From Niveibacterium terrae (GTDB lineage Bacteria > Pseudomonadota > Gammaproteobacteria > Burkholderiales > Rhodocyclaceae): DNA of 64,000 bases. This document shows positions 52,460 through 61,502 of this stretch, one piece after another. The stretch is from contig NZ_CP172404.1 in NCBI RefSeq assembly GCF_048213115.1, positions 3,348,001 to 3,412,000 on the forward strand, written 5' to 3'. The translations under genes were made by a program, and so were the position numbers. The stretch's first letter is position 1, and each line of letters starts with the position of its first letter. The notes beneath the pieces are model-generated. The model made no database searches and was not told the origin of the DNA. It saw nothing but the letters and a program-made list of their open reading frames with translations.

Positions 52460-54463
52460 TCAGTCCCCTATCGTCTTTTTCAGATAGGCCTCGATCTTCG
52501 TCCATTCATCGACCCGGTTGCTCTCCTTGTAGAAGCCGTGGCCTTCGCCCTGGACCATCATCAGTTCGACCGGTTTGCCCGCAGCGCGCAGCGCCGCGGC
52601 CATGTCGGTCGCGTGCTTGGGAATGACCCGCACATCTTTGCTCCCCTGGGTGATCAGCACAGGAACCTGGAAGTTCTTCGCTGCATTCACAGGAGAACGG
52701 GCTTGGAGCGCCTTCTCGTCCTTGTCGGGGTCGCCGATCATCTCGCGCGCACCGTAATTGAACCATTCCTCATCGTTCATTTCGCGCCAGTAATTTGAAC
52801 GGAACATCAAAAGAATATCGCTGACGCCATACCGGCTAACCACTCCCCGGTAGAGTTCCGGTGTGTACGCACCACCGGCCAGAGCCGCATAGCCGCCATA
52901 GCTCGCACCGACGATCGCGACCCGCTGCGGATCAACAGTGCCTTGAGCGACCAGATACTTCACTCCATCGGAGAGATCGTCCTGCATCGCCCCACCCCAC
53001 TGTCTGAAGCCCGAGGAGTAGTGCTTGCGGCCATACCCACCCGAACCGCGGAACTGGGGTTGGAGTACCGCATAACCGCGATTGGCGAGAAACTGCACCT
53101 CACCATCCCAACGCCAGTCATCGCGAACACCGAAAGGCCCCCCGTGCGGCATCACGATCAGGGGCAAATTCCTGGCTGGACGCCCTGCAGGAAGCGTCAG
53201 ATAGGCGGGGATCTTCATCCCATCGCGTGCCAGATACTCTATCGGCCGCATCTCTGACATCTGCTCAGGATTTATCCAGCTCATTTCGGCAAACAGTTCT
53301 TCAATATTTCCGCTTTTATCCTCCCACAGATAGAAACGTCCGGGATCCCGGTCGGAGAAGGACCGAACGACCGCCCGGGAACCGGAAAAGCTGGCGATGG
53401 TGTTCACATGATCGGGAATTGCCTTGTCGAGCCCGCTCTGGAGTCTGGCTCTGCGGTCGTCGAACCAGACCGCTGAACCGCGCTCAGCCTCGTAGCGGGC
53501 ACCAAGGATTTCATGCGTTTTCAAGTCGAAAGCAAGATTCTCCAACGATATTTCTTCGTTCTCGGGATCGATCTTCGGGAGATCGACACGAGGGTGCCCA
53601 GCAAGCATATCGCCCAACTTGCGGGCTCTGATATCAAAAGAGAATAGCGATCGGGTTCCGTGGCTACTGTTGGCGACCACATAGAGTTCGGTCTCGTCGG
53701 CGCTCAGCGCGACAGGCTTGAGCGTCTTCGACTCCTGGCCCGTTTCGCTGAGTACCTCCCAGGGAGACGAAGCACTGCTGCGGTAAATCAATTCAGCATG
53801 CAGAACCCCTTTGCGGCGCTCATAACGCACGGCGGCACGCACGATATTGTTCTTGTCGAGCACCCAACTGGAGACATCGCCAGGAATCCCCCCGCTGATC
53901 AGCGACATCCTGGCCGTGCGGGTGTTGAGCCGGTAAAGCTGGGGATGGTTCAAGTTCTCGGCGTTCGACTTGACGATGATCTCGTCACCTTCAGCGAAAA
54001 GCCGGAAGACGCTCTTGTATATGTAGTGGAAGTAAAAGTGTTGGTCACTGGTCTGCATCGCAAGAGTCGGACAGAGCTCCTTGAAATTCTCCCCGTTGCG
54101 ATCGATCCCGAACAGCCCAAAACCGAGCTGATCCTCATAGGTCGATTTCTGGTCATTGATCCAGAACACCAGCCGATCGTCATTGACCCACTCAAATCCC
54201 ACCACATCCCAATCCGGATAGCGAGCGGAATATTCGACCTTGCGGGTCGTCAGATCCATCACCGCCAGAGCCTTGCGCTCCGGAGCGGGAACCTGCATCG
54301 CCAGGTAACGCCCGGAAGGCGAGAGTTTGACCTGGGAGTAGGCCGGGAAACGCATGAAATCAGCAACAGGAAGCCGGGGAGGAACACCGGCAGCCTCAGC
54401 CAGAACCGAGTTCGACTGGGCACAGACCAACATCAACGCTACTGTGAAAAACCTTACCCACAT
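52460..54463 (-). CDS. S9 family prolyl oligopeptidase-like peptidase (copy A)
   Basis: A 667-residue exported serine peptidase: signal peptide (MWVRFFTVALMLVCAQS), beta-propeller-like region (about 40-400), and a C-terminal alpha/beta hydrolase domain with MPHGGPFGVRDDW, GASYGGYAALAGGAY (Ser521) and QGEGHGFYKE (His642). It is an acylaminoacyl- or dipeptidyl-peptidase-type enzyme, probably periplasmic. It is the downstream tandem paralogue of the gene at 54655. Base composition in the propeller half is less GC-rich than its neighbours. I chose the ATG at 54463, after GGGGGCGGAACA, over a TTG at 54484. Confidence 0.93.
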   Translation of the reverse strand: MWVRFFTVALMLVCAQSNSVLAEAAGVPPRLPVADFMRFPAYSQVKLSPSGRYLAMQVPAPERKALAVMDLTTRKVEYSARYPDWDVVGFEWVNDDRLVFWINDQKSTYEDQLGFGLFGIDRNGENFKELCPTLAMQTSDQHFYFHYIYKSVFRLFAEGDEIIVKSNAENLNHPQLYRLNTRTARMSLISGGIPGDVSSWVLDKNNIVRAAVRYERRKGVLHAELIYRSSASSPWEVLSETGQESKTLKPVALSADETELYVVANSSHGTRSLFSFDIRARKLGDMLAGHPRVDLPKIDPENEEISLENLAFDLKTHEILGARYEAERGSAVWFDDRRARLQSGLDKAIPDHVNTIASFSGSRAVVRSFSDRDPGRFYLWEDKSGNIEELFAEMSWINPEQMSEMRPIEYLARDGMKIPAYLTLPAGRPARNLPLIVMPHGGPFGVRDDWRWDGEVQFLANRGYAVLQPQFRGSGGYGRKHYSSGFRQWGGAMQDDLSDGVKYLVAQGTVDPQRVAIVGASYGGYAALAGGAYTPELYRGVVSRYGVSDILLMFRSNYWREMNDEEWFNYGAREMIGDPDKDEKALQARSPVNAAKNFQVPVLITQGSKDVRVIPKHATDMAAALRAAGKPVELMMVQGEGHGFYKESNRVDEWTKIEAYLKKTIGD

Positions 54464-54608
54464 TGTTCCGCCCCCCTGCAGCAAGAATAACCCCAGAGTC
54501 TAGGCGAAGAGGAGCAAACCCGAAACATGCAGATACAAATACCGCGACTCCTCACAAGGATATAACTCAGGAGGCTTGATCCCCGCCCCGGACGGCAAGA
54601 AATAGGCA

Positions 54609-54632
54609 TAAAAAAGGGCGCCGCAGCACCCC
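54609..54632 (-). terminator. Rho-independent terminator of S9 peptidase copy B
   Basis: On the minus strand GGGTGC-TGCG-GCGCCC is followed by TTTTTT, about 25 nt past the stop. It separates the two S9 genes into independent transcripts. Confidence 0.8.
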
Positions 54633-54654
54633 CTTCCCGGAATTCACGTATCGC

Positions 54655-56592
54655 TCACTCGCCCAGCTGCTGCTTCAGATAGGCCTCGATCTTTGTCCAT
54701 TCGTCGACCCGGTTGCTCTCCTTGTAGAAGCCGTGGCCTTCGCCCTGGACCATCATCAGTTCGACCGGCTTGCCCGCAGCGCGCAGCGCCGCGGCCATGT
54801 CGGTCGCATGCTTGGGGATCACCCGGGTATCTTCCTGACCCTGGGTGATCAGCACAGGCACCCGGAAGTTGGCGGCGGCATTGACCGGCGAAGTCGCTCG
54901 GAACTGCTCGGCGTCCTTCTTCGGGTCGCCGATCATGTCGCGCGCGTCGAAGTCGTACCATTTATCGGAACCGGACTCCTGCCAGTAGTTGCTCTTGAAC
55001 ATCAAGGCGAGGTCGCTGACGCCGAAGCGACTGACGACCCCCTTGTACAGTTCAGGCGTATAGGCGCCACCGGCCAGCGCCGCATAGCCACCGTAGCTCG
55101 CGCCGACGATCGCGACCCTCTTCGGATTAACGATGCCCTGCTCAACGAGGTATTTGATCCCATCGCTGAGGTCATCCTGCATCGCGCGGCCCCACTGCTT
55201 GAAACCGGCGGCGTAGTGTTTGCGGCCATAGCCCCCCGAACCGCGGTACTGAGGTTGCAGCACCGCGTAGCCGCGGTTCGCGAGGAACTGCACTTCACCA
55301 TTCCAGCCCCAGTTGTCGCGAATGCCGAAAGGCCCGCCGTGCGGCATCACGATCAGCGGGAGATTCTTCTCCGCCCGTCCCGCAGGCAGGGTCAGGTAGG
55401 CGGGGATCTTCATGCCGTCGCGGGCCGCGTATTCGATCGGCCTCATCTCGGCCATCTGTGCCGGATCGATCCAGTCCTTCGTGGAGAAGAGTTCTTCGAG
55501 CTTGCGCTTCTCGCCCTCCCACAGATAGAAGCGACCGGGATCACGGTCGGAATAGGAATAGACGACGGCCCGGCTCCCGGCACGGCTGACGATCACATTG
55601 CGGTGGCCCGCCATCGCGGCATCGAGCCCCTTCTGCAAGGCGGCCATCTTGTCGTCAAACCACAGCGTGGCGCTGCGTTCGCTCTGATAGAGGACGCCCT
55701 GAATCTCTTGTGTTTTTGGATCGTAGATCACCCTGTCCAGATCGACCCGGGGATGGGCGGCCAACAGATCGCCGAGCTTGCGTTCCTTCAGGTCATAAGC
55801 GAAAAGAGCCATCGTCGGGCGCCCCTTGCTTGAGAAGACATAGAGTTCGCTCTCGTCGGCGCTGAGGCTGACGGGCAGCATCCGCCCTTCATCGTTTTCG
55901 TTGGCAGAGTTCAGCACTTCCCAGGGCGCATTGGCCGAGGCGCGATAGATGAGCTGTTCGATTCGCTTGCCGTCGTATTCCTCAACCCGCAGCGCGGCCC
56001 TGACCACTTCGTTACGGTCCAGGACCCAGCGGCTGACCTCGCCAACTATTCCGCCCGAAATCAGCCGCATCCGCGCTGTACGCGTATTGAGCCGATAGAG
56101 CTGGGGATGATCCGCGTTGTCTTCGTTCGAGACGACCCGAATTTCGTCTCCTTCACCGAAGCTGCGGGTAAAGGCCTTGTAACGCCCCAGAGTTGCAGCC
56201 AACTCCTTGAACGCCGAACCATCGCGATCGACCGCGAACAACCCACCACCCTGCTGCTCCGAAGCCGTCGTCTTCTGGTCGTTGACCGAGAAGACCAGAC
56301 GCTGATCATTGACCCAGTTGAAATCAGCGACATCCATGTCTTTGTAAGCCGCGGCCAGCGTCACCTTGCGCTCAGCCAAGTCCATGACGGCCAGTGCCTT
56401 GCGCTCGGGCGCCGGGACCAACATCGCAAGCAAGCGCCCGGACGGCGACAGCTTGACCTCGGAATAGGCCGCGAAGCGCATGAAGTTCGCGACAGGTATC
56501 GGTGCCGGGACGGACTCCGCGCAAAGTGCGGGGAGCGGCAGCAGCAGGGCCAGCACCATCAATGCGGCTTGAAATCTTGATCTGCGATGCAT
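54655..56592 (-). CDS. S9 family prolyl oligopeptidase-like peptidase (copy B)
   Basis: A 645-residue exported serine peptidase with the same layout as copy A: signal peptide (ending LPALCAES), propeller, and hydrolase domain with MPHGGPFGIRDNW, GASYGGYAALAGGAY (Ser499) and QGEGHGFYKE (His620). It is strongly similar to copy A in the hydrolase domain and less so in the propeller. A frame open upstream to 56733 opposes lgt sequence; the ATG at 56592 gives the signal peptide. Confidence 0.93.
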   Translation of the reverse strand: MHRRSRFQAALMVLALLLPLPALCAESVPAPIPVANFMRFAAYSEVKLSPSGRLLAMLVPAPERKALAVMDLAERKVTLAAAYKDMDVADFNWVNDQRLVFSVNDQKTTASEQQGGGLFAVDRDGSAFKELAATLGRYKAFTRSFGEGDEIRVVSNEDNADHPQLYRLNTRTARMRLISGGIVGEVSRWVLDRNEVVRAALRVEEYDGKRIEQLIYRASANAPWEVLNSANENDEGRMLPVSLSADESELYVFSSKGRPTMALFAYDLKERKLGDLLAAHPRVDLDRVIYDPKTQEIQGVLYQSERSATLWFDDKMAALQKGLDAAMAGHRNVIVSRAGSRAVVYSYSDRDPGRFYLWEGEKRKLEELFSTKDWIDPAQMAEMRPIEYAARDGMKIPAYLTLPAGRAEKNLPLIVMPHGGPFGIRDNWGWNGEVQFLANRGYAVLQPQYRGSGGYGRKHYAAGFKQWGRAMQDDLSDGIKYLVEQGIVNPKRVAIVGASYGGYAALAGGAYTPELYKGVVSRFGVSDLALMFKSNYWQESGSDKWYDFDARDMIGDPKKDAEQFRATSPVNAAANFRVPVLITQGQEDTRVIPKHATDMAAALRAAGKPVELMMVQGEGHGFYKESNRVDEWTKIEAYLKQQLGE

Positions 56593-56692
56593 CGAAAACA
56601 CCTTGCAGGGTAAAGGGAGGCTTGAGTCTATCGACGAAACGCTCCCCGCCCAATATCGAAAATCGCATAAGCTTCGAAGCCGAATGACATGC

Positions 56693-57547
56693 TCAGCGCC
56701 AGTACCCCCGCTTCGCCAGAACCAGAGTGACAAAGCCGGCGAGTATCATCGGCAGCGACAGCCACTGGCCCATCGACAGGCTTCCCGCGAGCAGGCCCAG
56801 GAAATCGTCGGGCTGGCGCGCGAACTCGGCGATGAAGCGGAAGGAGCCGTAGCCGATCAGGAAGCAGGCGCTCATGAAGCCGACCGGCCTGGGCTTTTTC
56901 GACAGCCACCAGAGGATCGCGAACAGGCAAAGGCCTTCGAGCGCGAACTGGTAGAGCTGGGACGGATGGCGGGGCAGCCCTCCGTAGCGCTTGATCACTT
57001 CGAGCAGCGGCGGACTGAACACCGCCAGCATCCGGTCTTCGTGCCCGGCCTGCGGGAAAACCATCGCCCACCAGGCAGTCGGCGAAGTCACCCGGCCCCA
57101 CAGCTCGCCGTTGATGAAGTTTCCGAGCCTGCCGGCCGCGAGACCCAGCGGCACCAGAGGCGCGACAAAATCGCCGACCTGGAAAAAGCTGCGCTTCGTC
57201 CGGTGGCCGAAATACCACAGTGCCGCCAGCACGCCGAGGAAACCTCCGTGGAAGCTCATCCCCCCCTGCCAGACCGCGAAGATATCGAGCGGATGGGAGA
57301 AGTAGAAGCCGGGCTTGTAGAACAGCACATAGCCCAGCCGCCCGCCCAGCACGACCCCGAGAACCCCGTAGAACAACAGGTCATCGAGATCCTTGTCGGC
57401 CCAACCGGTGATGGGCCCGCGCCGCGCCCGCCACTTGCCCAGGCTGACGAAGAGCAGGAAGGCCGCGAGGTACATCAGACCATACCAGCGGATCGCGAGA
57501 GGCCCCAGCGAGAGCGCAATCGGGTTGAACTGCGGATGAACAAGCAT
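56693..57547 (-). CDS. lgt: Prolipoprotein diacylglyceryl transferase
   Basis: A 284-residue inner-membrane enzyme with about seven helices that attaches diacylglycerol to the lipobox Cys of prolipoproteins, so it serves the several lipoproteins in this window. Motifs: IRWYGLMYLAAF (His/Tyr region), GGMSFHGGFLG, and the Lgt signature GRLGNFINGELWGR, with HPSQLYQFALEG near the C-terminus. The ATG at 57547 gives the usual MLVHPQFNPIAL start; the open frame upstream is not supported. Divergent from ilvD. Confidence 0.96.
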   Translation of the reverse strand: MLVHPQFNPIALSLGPLAIRWYGLMYLAAFLLFVSLGKWRARRGPITGWADKDLDDLLFYGVLGVVLGGRLGYVLFYKPGFYFSHPLDIFAVWQGGMSFHGGFLGVLAALWYFGHRTKRSFFQVGDFVAPLVPLGLAAGRLGNFINGELWGRVTSPTAWWAMVFPQAGHEDRMLAVFSPPLLEVIKRYGGLPRHPSQLYQFALEGLCLFAILWWLSKKPRPVGFMSACFLIGYGSFRFIAEFARQPDDFLGLLAGSLSMGQWLSLPMILAGFVTLVLAKRGYWR

Positions 57548-57767
57548 TGTTAGGCTTTCAGTTTCGCTAGAATTGAATTCTTGAGTCGGAAGCGAGGCGG
57601 TGCAACCCACCCCCGGCGTTCCGGCCGGATCGCTGCGGGATGACGGGTCAAACGCCCGAACGCCTGCAGAGCTGGCCGGACCCGCGTTCCGGAAAACCTG
57701 AATTGTATCGGTGACGGCGCAACAATACCCGTCGCCCGGCCCCTGAGCCGCTTTCTGGAGTCTGAAC

Positions 57768-59630
57768 ATGCCCGAATATCGTTCCCGAACCACTACTCAC
57801 GGCCGCAACATGGCTGGCGCCCGCGCCCTGTGGCGTGCCACCGGCATGAAGGATGAGGATTTCGGCAAACCCATCATCGCGATCGCGAACAGCTTCACCC
57901 AGTTCGTGCCCGGCCACGTCCATCTGAAGGACATGGGTCAGCTCGTCGCCCGCGAGATCGAAGCGGCCGGAGGCGTCGCGAAGGAGTTCAACACGATCGC
58001 CGTGGACGACGGCATCGCGATGGGGCACGAAGGTATGCTCTATTCGCTGCCTTCGCGCGACCTGATCGCCGACTCGGTCGAGTACATGGTCAATGCGCAC
58101 CGCGCCGACGCTCTGGTCTGCATCTCGAACTGCGACAAGATCACTCCGGGGATGCTGATGGCCGCGATGCGCCTCAATATCCCGACCGTGTTTGTGTCCG
58201 GCGGGCCGATGGAAGCGGGCCGGGTCACCGTGACCGACCCGGCGGGTCAGAAAGTGATCAAGCTCGACCTGATCGACGCGATGGTCAAAGCCGCCGACAG
58301 CCATGTCAGCGACGCCGACCTCGCAGCGATCGAACGCTCCGCCTGTCCGACCTGCGGCTCCTGCTCGGGCATGTTCACGGCCAACTCGATGAACTGCCTG
58401 ACCGAAGCGCTGGGCCTGTCGCTGCCCGGCAACGGCACGGTCGTTGCGACCCACGCCGATCGCAAACAGCTCTTCCTGAAAGCGGGCCGCCTCGCGGTCG
58501 AGCTCTCCCGCCGCTATTACGAGCGCAACGACGAGACCGTGCTGCCGCGTTCGATTGCGACTTTTGAAGCCTTCGAGAACGCGATGAGCCTCGATATCGC
58601 AATGGGCGGCTCGACCAACACGGTGCTCCACCTGCTTGCGACGGCCAATGAGGCCGGAGTGCCCTTCACGATGGCCGATATCGATCGCCTCTCGCACAAA
58701 GTACCCTGCCTGTGCAAGGTCGCACCGGCTACCGACAAATTCCACGTCGAGGACGTGCACCGCGCCGGCGGAGTGATGGCGATCCTCGCCGAACTCGATC
58801 GCGGGGGCCTGATCCACCGCGGCACGCACACCGTGCACACGAAAACCTTGGGCGAAGCGCTGCACGTCTGGGACGTCATGCACGCGCACGACAATGCGGT
58901 CTTCGACTATTACCGCGCCGCGCCGGGCGGAGAGCGGACCGCCGTCGCATTCAGCCAGAACAAGCGCTTCCCTGAACTCGATCTCGATCGCAGCGCCGGG
59001 TGCATCCGCGATATCGAACACGCCTACACGAAGGACGGTGGCCTCGCAGTGCTCAGCGGCAACATTGCCGAGAAGGGCTGCATCGTCAAGACGGCCGGCG
59101 TCGATGAGTCGATCTGGAAATTCACTGGCAAGGCCGTCGTTTTCGAGAGCCAGGATGACGCGGTCGAGGCCATTCTCGGCGAGAAGGTCCAGGCCGGCGA
59201 CGTCGTCGTGATCCGCTATGAAGGCCCCAAGGGCGGCCCGGGCATGCAGGAGATGCTCTACCCGACTTCGTATCTGAAGAGCCGGGGCCTGGGCAAGCAG
59301 TGCGCGCTCTTGACCGATGGACGCTTCTCGGGAGGCACCTCGGGTCTGTCGATCGGCCACGCGTCTCCGGAAGCAGCTTGCGGCGGCGCGATCGGCCTGA
59401 TCGAAGATGGCGACACGATAGAGATCGACATCCCGAAGCGCAGCATCCATCTGGCGATCAGCGATGCCGAGCTCGTAAAGCGCCGCGCCGCGATGGAGGC
59501 GCGGGGCGACAAGGCCTGGCAGCCCCTCTCCCGCGTACGCCCGATCTCCCAGGCGCTGCAAGCCTATGCCGCGATGACGACCAGCGCGGATACAGGCGCG
59601 GTGCGCGATCTCGCGCAACTGCGCCGGTGA
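57768..59630 (+). CDS. ilvD: Dihydroxy-acid dehydratase
   Basis: A 620-residue [4Fe-4S] enzyme making the 2-keto acids for isoleucine, valine and leucine. Cluster Cys residues are seen in ISNCDKITPGMLMAAMR and CPTCGSCSGMFTANSMNCL; C-terminal GRFSGGTSGLSIGHASPEA is typical. Length matches E. coli IlvD (616). CTGGAG precedes the ATG. No leader-peptide attenuator is seen in the 220 nt before it. The extreme C-terminus (TGAVRDLAQLRR) is part of a DNA repeat that recurs twice beyond the stop. Confidence 0.97.
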   Translation: MPEYRSRTTTHGRNMAGARALWRATGMKDEDFGKPIIAIANSFTQFVPGHVHLKDMGQLVAREIEAAGGVAKEFNTIAVDDGIAMGHEGMLYSLPSRDLIADSVEYMVNAHRADALVCISNCDKITPGMLMAAMRLNIPTVFVSGGPMEAGRVTVTDPAGQKVIKLDLIDAMVKAADSHVSDADLAAIERSACPTCGSCSGMFTANSMNCLTEALGLSLPGNGTVVATHADRKQLFLKAGRLAVELSRRYYERNDETVLPRSIATFEAFENAMSLDIAMGGSTNTVLHLLATANEAGVPFTMADIDRLSHKVPCLCKVAPATDKFHVEDVHRAGGVMAILAELDRGGLIHRGTHTVHTKTLGEALHVWDVMHAHDNAVFDYYRAAPGGERTAVAFSQNKRFPELDLDRSAGCIRDIEHAYTKDGGLAVLSGNIAEKGCIVKTAGVDESIWKFTGKAVVFESQDDAVEAILGEKVQAGDVVVIRYEGPKGGPGMQEMLYPTSYLKSRGLGKQCALLTDGRFSGGTSGLSIGHASPEAACGGAIGLIEDGDTIEIDIPKRSIHLAISDAELVKRRAAMEARGDKAWQPLSRVRPISQALQAYAAMTTSADTGAVRDLAQLRR

Positions 59631-59820
59631 GGCGCTGAGCACTCGCTGCGCAAAGGCGCTTTTCCTTTGCGCAGACGCCCCAAAAGACAGGCGCGGAGCG
59701 CGACATCACGCAGCTGCGCCGGTGAGTGCTGGCTGCGCAAAGGCGCTTTCCCTTTGCGCAGACGACTCCAATAACCGGCGCGGTGCACGACCTCTCGCAG
59801 AACACCGGAGAGTGGAAAAG
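59592..59820 (+). repeat. Three tandem degenerate copies of the ilvD 3' end with hairpins
   Basis: Copies begin at 59592 (inside ilvD), 59687 and 59774. Each starts AC(A/C)GGCGCGG and continues through the last codons. Copies 1 and 2 are each followed by the hairpin CTGCGCAAAG...CTTTGCGCAG (59646-59674 and 59733-59761). Copy 3 is cut short. Together with the terminator at 59829 they fill the 336-bp gap before mgsA, in which I see no gene. Confidence 0.8.
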
Positions 59821-59828
59821 TGAGCAGA

Positions 59829-59854
59829 CAAGCCCGGCACGGCCGGGCTTTTTT
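59829..59854 (+). terminator. Rho-independent terminator after ilvD repeats
   Basis: AAGCCCGGC-ACG-GCCGGGCTT continuing into TTTT: a 9-bp stem with a T run, the clear end of the ilvD transcript. Confidence 0.9.
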
Positions 59855-59966
59855 CTGAGCAGCAAGGAATGGAGCGATATCAAAGCTGAATCCTGTTTTT
59901 CGTCCGATCATCTATCCTTGTCGTCGGCAGCAAGCCACACCTCAAACCATAAAAGAGAACCGCGTA

Positions 59967-60377
59967 ATGAAAACCGTTGCCCTGATCGCGCACGACCACC
60001 GTAAAGACCAGATCGTCGAATTCGCCCGCACGCACCGCGAAGCACTCACCCGCTGCAAGCTGATCGGGACCGGCACGACCAGCCACCGGATCCGCGAAGA
60101 GACGGGCCTTGCTGTCCACGGTCTGCTCTCCGGCCCGATGGGCGGCGACCAGCAGATCGGTGCGATGGTCGCTGAAGGCCGCGTCGATATCGTGATCTTC
60201 CTGCGCGACCCGCTGACCGCCCAGCCTCACGAACCCGACATCGGCGCGCTGCTGCGCATCTGCGACGTCCACGACGTGCCGCTGGCAACCAATCTGAACA
60301 GCGCCCACCAGCTGATCCGCGCGATCCTGCTCGACCTCGACGGTCCGGCCGAAGTCCAGGGAACGACCGCAGCCTGA
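59967..60377 (+). CDS. mgsA: Methylglyoxal synthase
   Basis: A 136-residue enzyme converting dihydroxyacetone phosphate to methylglyoxal plus phosphate, a bypass when phosphate is scarce. Motifs: VALIAHDHRKDQIVEFA, LIGTGTTSHRI (phosphate binding), SGPMGGDQQIGAMVAEG with the catalytic Asp61, VIFLRDPLTAQPHEPDI and VPLATNLNSAHQLI. It lacks about 15 N-terminal residues of the E. coli enzyme (152 residues), which many bacterial forms also lack. Confidence 0.95.
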   Translation: MKTVALIAHDHRKDQIVEFARTHREALTRCKLIGTGTTSHRIREETGLAVHGLLSGPMGGDQQIGAMVAEGRVDIVIFLRDPLTAQPHEPDIGALLRICDVHDVPLATNLNSAHQLIRAILLDLDGPAEVQGTTAA

Positions 60378-60398
60378 TTCCCCCGCGCCGTCAACGCA

Positions 60399-60422
60399 AA
60401 AACCCCGCCTGAGCGGGGTTTT
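60399..60422. terminator. Bidirectional terminator between mgsA and the THxN PEP-CTERM gene
   Basis: AAAACCCCGC-CTGA-GCGGGGTTTT: a 10-bp stem with A and T ends between convergent genes. Confidence 0.9.
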
Positions 60423-60438
60423 CCTTTTTTGAAACCAG

Positions 60439-61257
60439 TCAGCGCCTGATCTTCCTGCGCATCAAGCCGACACCGAGCAGAGCCAGTCCGGTCAAAGCCA
60501 GCGATCCGGGCTCGGGAATGGTCAGCGGATTCGTCGAGACCGTGAAACCGAAATCGAGCAAGGTGTGCAGATATTCCTCGGTCGTGAAACCAACGCAGCG
60601 CTGACCCGAGGGGCCGCTCGTGATGCCGACCGTTGCGCACGCCGCATCGGTCAGCCAGTTCAGGTTGCCATTGGTCGGGAAGATATTGAGGTAATAGACC
60701 GTGTTGTCATAGGTAAAGGCCTGATTCTGCAGCACCGTGGTCATCACAAAGATGTCACGGCACGGAGTCGAACTGGACACCGTGCAGGGCGCTTCGTTCG
60801 GGGTTTCCTTGAACAGGATCTTCAGATTCAGCGGTGCGATGCTGGCCTTGGTCGATGCATCGCCAAGGATCCCCGAGGCGTAGAGGCTCAGAGTCGTCTG
60901 CATCATCGCGCTGGTCAGCGTCGTTCCGGAGACGGGCTTGTTATTGTGGGTCAGCTCGAGCCCCAGCCCCTGGTAGCTCCCCCCCGGAACACTCGTTCCG
61001 ACGACATAGGTTTCCACGTTACCGATTGGATCCGCGCTGATCGCCAGCGAGCTGCGATTGGCCAACACGGAGCTTCCCCAGCTCAGGGTCTTGTGGTCCC
61101 AGCTCGTGAAGACCCCGGTCCCAGTTCCGGTCGGCGACGCGCTGGTCCACACCGTCGAGACCTGATAAGCCCAGTTCGAGACGATGGAAGCTTCGGCGGG
61201 CATCTGGGCAAGAAAGCCGAGCCCCAGAACCACAACCGATGCAGTGAGCAACTTCAT
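60439..61257 (-). CDS. THxN family PEP-CTERM protein
   Basis: A 272-residue exported protein: signal peptide MKLLTASVVVLGLGFLAQMP(AEA), a beta-rich body with ELTHNNKPVSG (the THxN hallmark), four Cys in CTVSSSTPC and the CATVGITSGPSGQRC segment, and a C-terminal sorting tail (PEPGSLALTG, hydrophobic helix, RRKIRR). PEP-CTERM proteins are cut by an exosortase at the inner membrane and exported, often in floc- or biofilm-forming bacteria. The ATG at 61257 gives the signal peptide. A sigma-54 promoter lies 36 nt upstream. Confidence 0.9.
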   Translation of the reverse strand: MKLLTASVVVLGLGFLAQMPAEASIVSNWAYQVSTVWTSASPTGTGTGVFTSWDHKTLSWGSSVLANRSSLAISADPIGNVETYVVGTSVPGGSYQGLGLELTHNNKPVSGTTLTSAMMQTTLSLYASGILGDASTKASIAPLNLKILFKETPNEAPCTVSSSTPCRDIFVMTTVLQNQAFTYDNTVYYLNIFPTNGNLNWLTDAACATVGITSGPSGQRCVGFTTEEYLHTLLDFGFTVSTNPLTIPEPGSLALTGLALLGVGLMRRKIRR

Positions 61258-61292
61258 GACCAACTCCTCAGAATGGCTTTTGCGCAGGGGCA

Positions 61293-61308
61293 TGCATCTT
61301 TCGGGCCA
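61293..61308 (-). promoter_or_regulatory. Sigma-54 (-24/-12) promoter of the THxN PEP-CTERM gene
   Basis: On the minus strand, TGGCCCGAAAGATGCA has GG and GC exactly 10 nt apart. The element matches that at 40033-40048 in layout, and like it lies 35-45 nt before a PEP-CTERM start. An AT-rich stretch (plus 61318-61350) lies just upstream. Confidence 0.7.
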
Positions 61309-61442
61309 GGAAGATCAGGATATAAAAACTCTTATAAAACAATACCTTGAAAACTCTCCGACGCACAACCGAAATAGATTCCAGTACGGGTGTAAAAAAA
61401 CCTGACAAACGTCCGTGATGCATTTCCTCCCGGCACGGACGC

Positions 61443-61474
61443 AAAAAAGGGGCGCCCCTTGGGACGCCCCTTCA
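61443..61474 (-). terminator. Rho-independent terminator of the glnK-amtB transcript
   Basis: On the minus strand AAGGGGCG and CGCCCCTT flank a 10-nt loop, then TTTT. It lies about 30 nt after the amtB stop. Confidence 0.82.
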
Positions 61475-61502
61475 AACCAGCCGTTGCGGCCAGGGGAGGA
61501 GA

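Noticed and set aside
59564..59911. Minus-strand frame with a repeated peptide (RLRKGKAPLRS twice)
   Set aside because: The peptide repeat is only the reverse reading of the ilvD-tail DNA repeat and hairpin; there is no ribosome-binding site or family match.
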